From Sphingomonadaceae bacterium (GTDB lineage: Bacteria > Pseudomonadota > Alphaproteobacteria > Sphingomonadales > Sphingomonadaceae): a stretch of DNA of 5,221 nt. Shown here one piece after another: positions 5,157 through 5,221 of this stretch. The notes under the pieces were generated by a model that worked only from the letters and a program-made list of their open reading frames with translations, ran no database searches and was not told the origin of the DNA. Location of the stretch: contig JAGREF010000049.1 of the NCBI GenBank assembly GCA_020446665.1, forward strand, positions 1 through 5,221. The letters are read 5' to 3'. A program made the position numbers and the translations under genes. The stretch's first letter is position 1. Every line of letters begins with the position of its first letter.

Positions 5157-5221
5157 TTACGCGTCCTCAGCCAGCTTCTTGGCCTTTGCAACGGCTTCTT
5201 CGATGCCGCCGACCATGTAGA
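5157..5221 (-). CDS. atpD: F1Fo ATP synthase beta subunit, C-terminal end only
   Basis: Only the last 20 residues are in the window: YMVGGIEEAVAKAKKLAEDA, ending in TAA. The FYMVGG-I-x-EA-x-x-KA-x-KLA ending is characteristic of AtpD, the catalytic beta subunit that hydrolyses or makes ATP at the alpha-beta interfaces of F1. Being directly upstream of atpC on the same strand matches the standard alphaproteobacterial atpHAGDC order. The rest of the gene lies beyond the right edge. Confidence 0.92.
   Translation of the reverse strand, partial: YMVGGIEEAVAKAKKLAEDA

Overview
The window is high-GC DNA and looks chromosomal. It most likely comes from an alphaproteobacterium of the Sphingomonadales, perhaps an Erythrobacteraceae-type genome. 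This is inferred from the very short 85-residue AtpC downstream of AtpD, a DUF1153 (SciP-family) gene, and the general character of the proteins; no search was run.

Layout. Positions 1-494 (minus) hold the N-terminal part of an NAD-type short-chain dehydrogenase, cut by the window edge right at its catalytic tyrosine. Upstream of it on the same strand is a HAD-family phosphoglycolate phosphatase (gph, 597-1277). Diverging from gph across a 60-bp gap is glmU (1338-2693, plus), the bifunctional enzyme that makes UDP-GlcNAc for peptidoglycan and LPS. Downstream on the plus strand are a lipoprotein of unknown function (2798-3448) and, overlapping it by 8 bp, a 96-residue stand-alone HNH protein (3441-3731). 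A small DUF1153 protein (3780-4034, minus) converges on the HNH gene. It diverges from an exported DUF6265-like protein (4207-4686, plus) across 172 bp that contain a near-consensus CtrA-type box. The DUF6265 gene and the end of the F1 ATP synthase operon (atpD then atpC, minus) converge on a shared hairpin terminator.

Most of the window is housekeeping sequence. The parts most worth a second look are intergenic or accessory. One is a 125-bp element with perfect 22-bp terminal inverted repeats inserted between atpD and atpC, so it must be transcribed within the ATP synthase message; its outer flank can pair with the atpC Shine-Dalgarno sequence. The other is a divergent SciP-family paralogue lacking the usual C-terminal motif, next to a candidate CtrA site. 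I see no CRISPR array, tRNA, rRNA, transposase or clear defence system. All intergenic stretches are shorter than about 175 bp.
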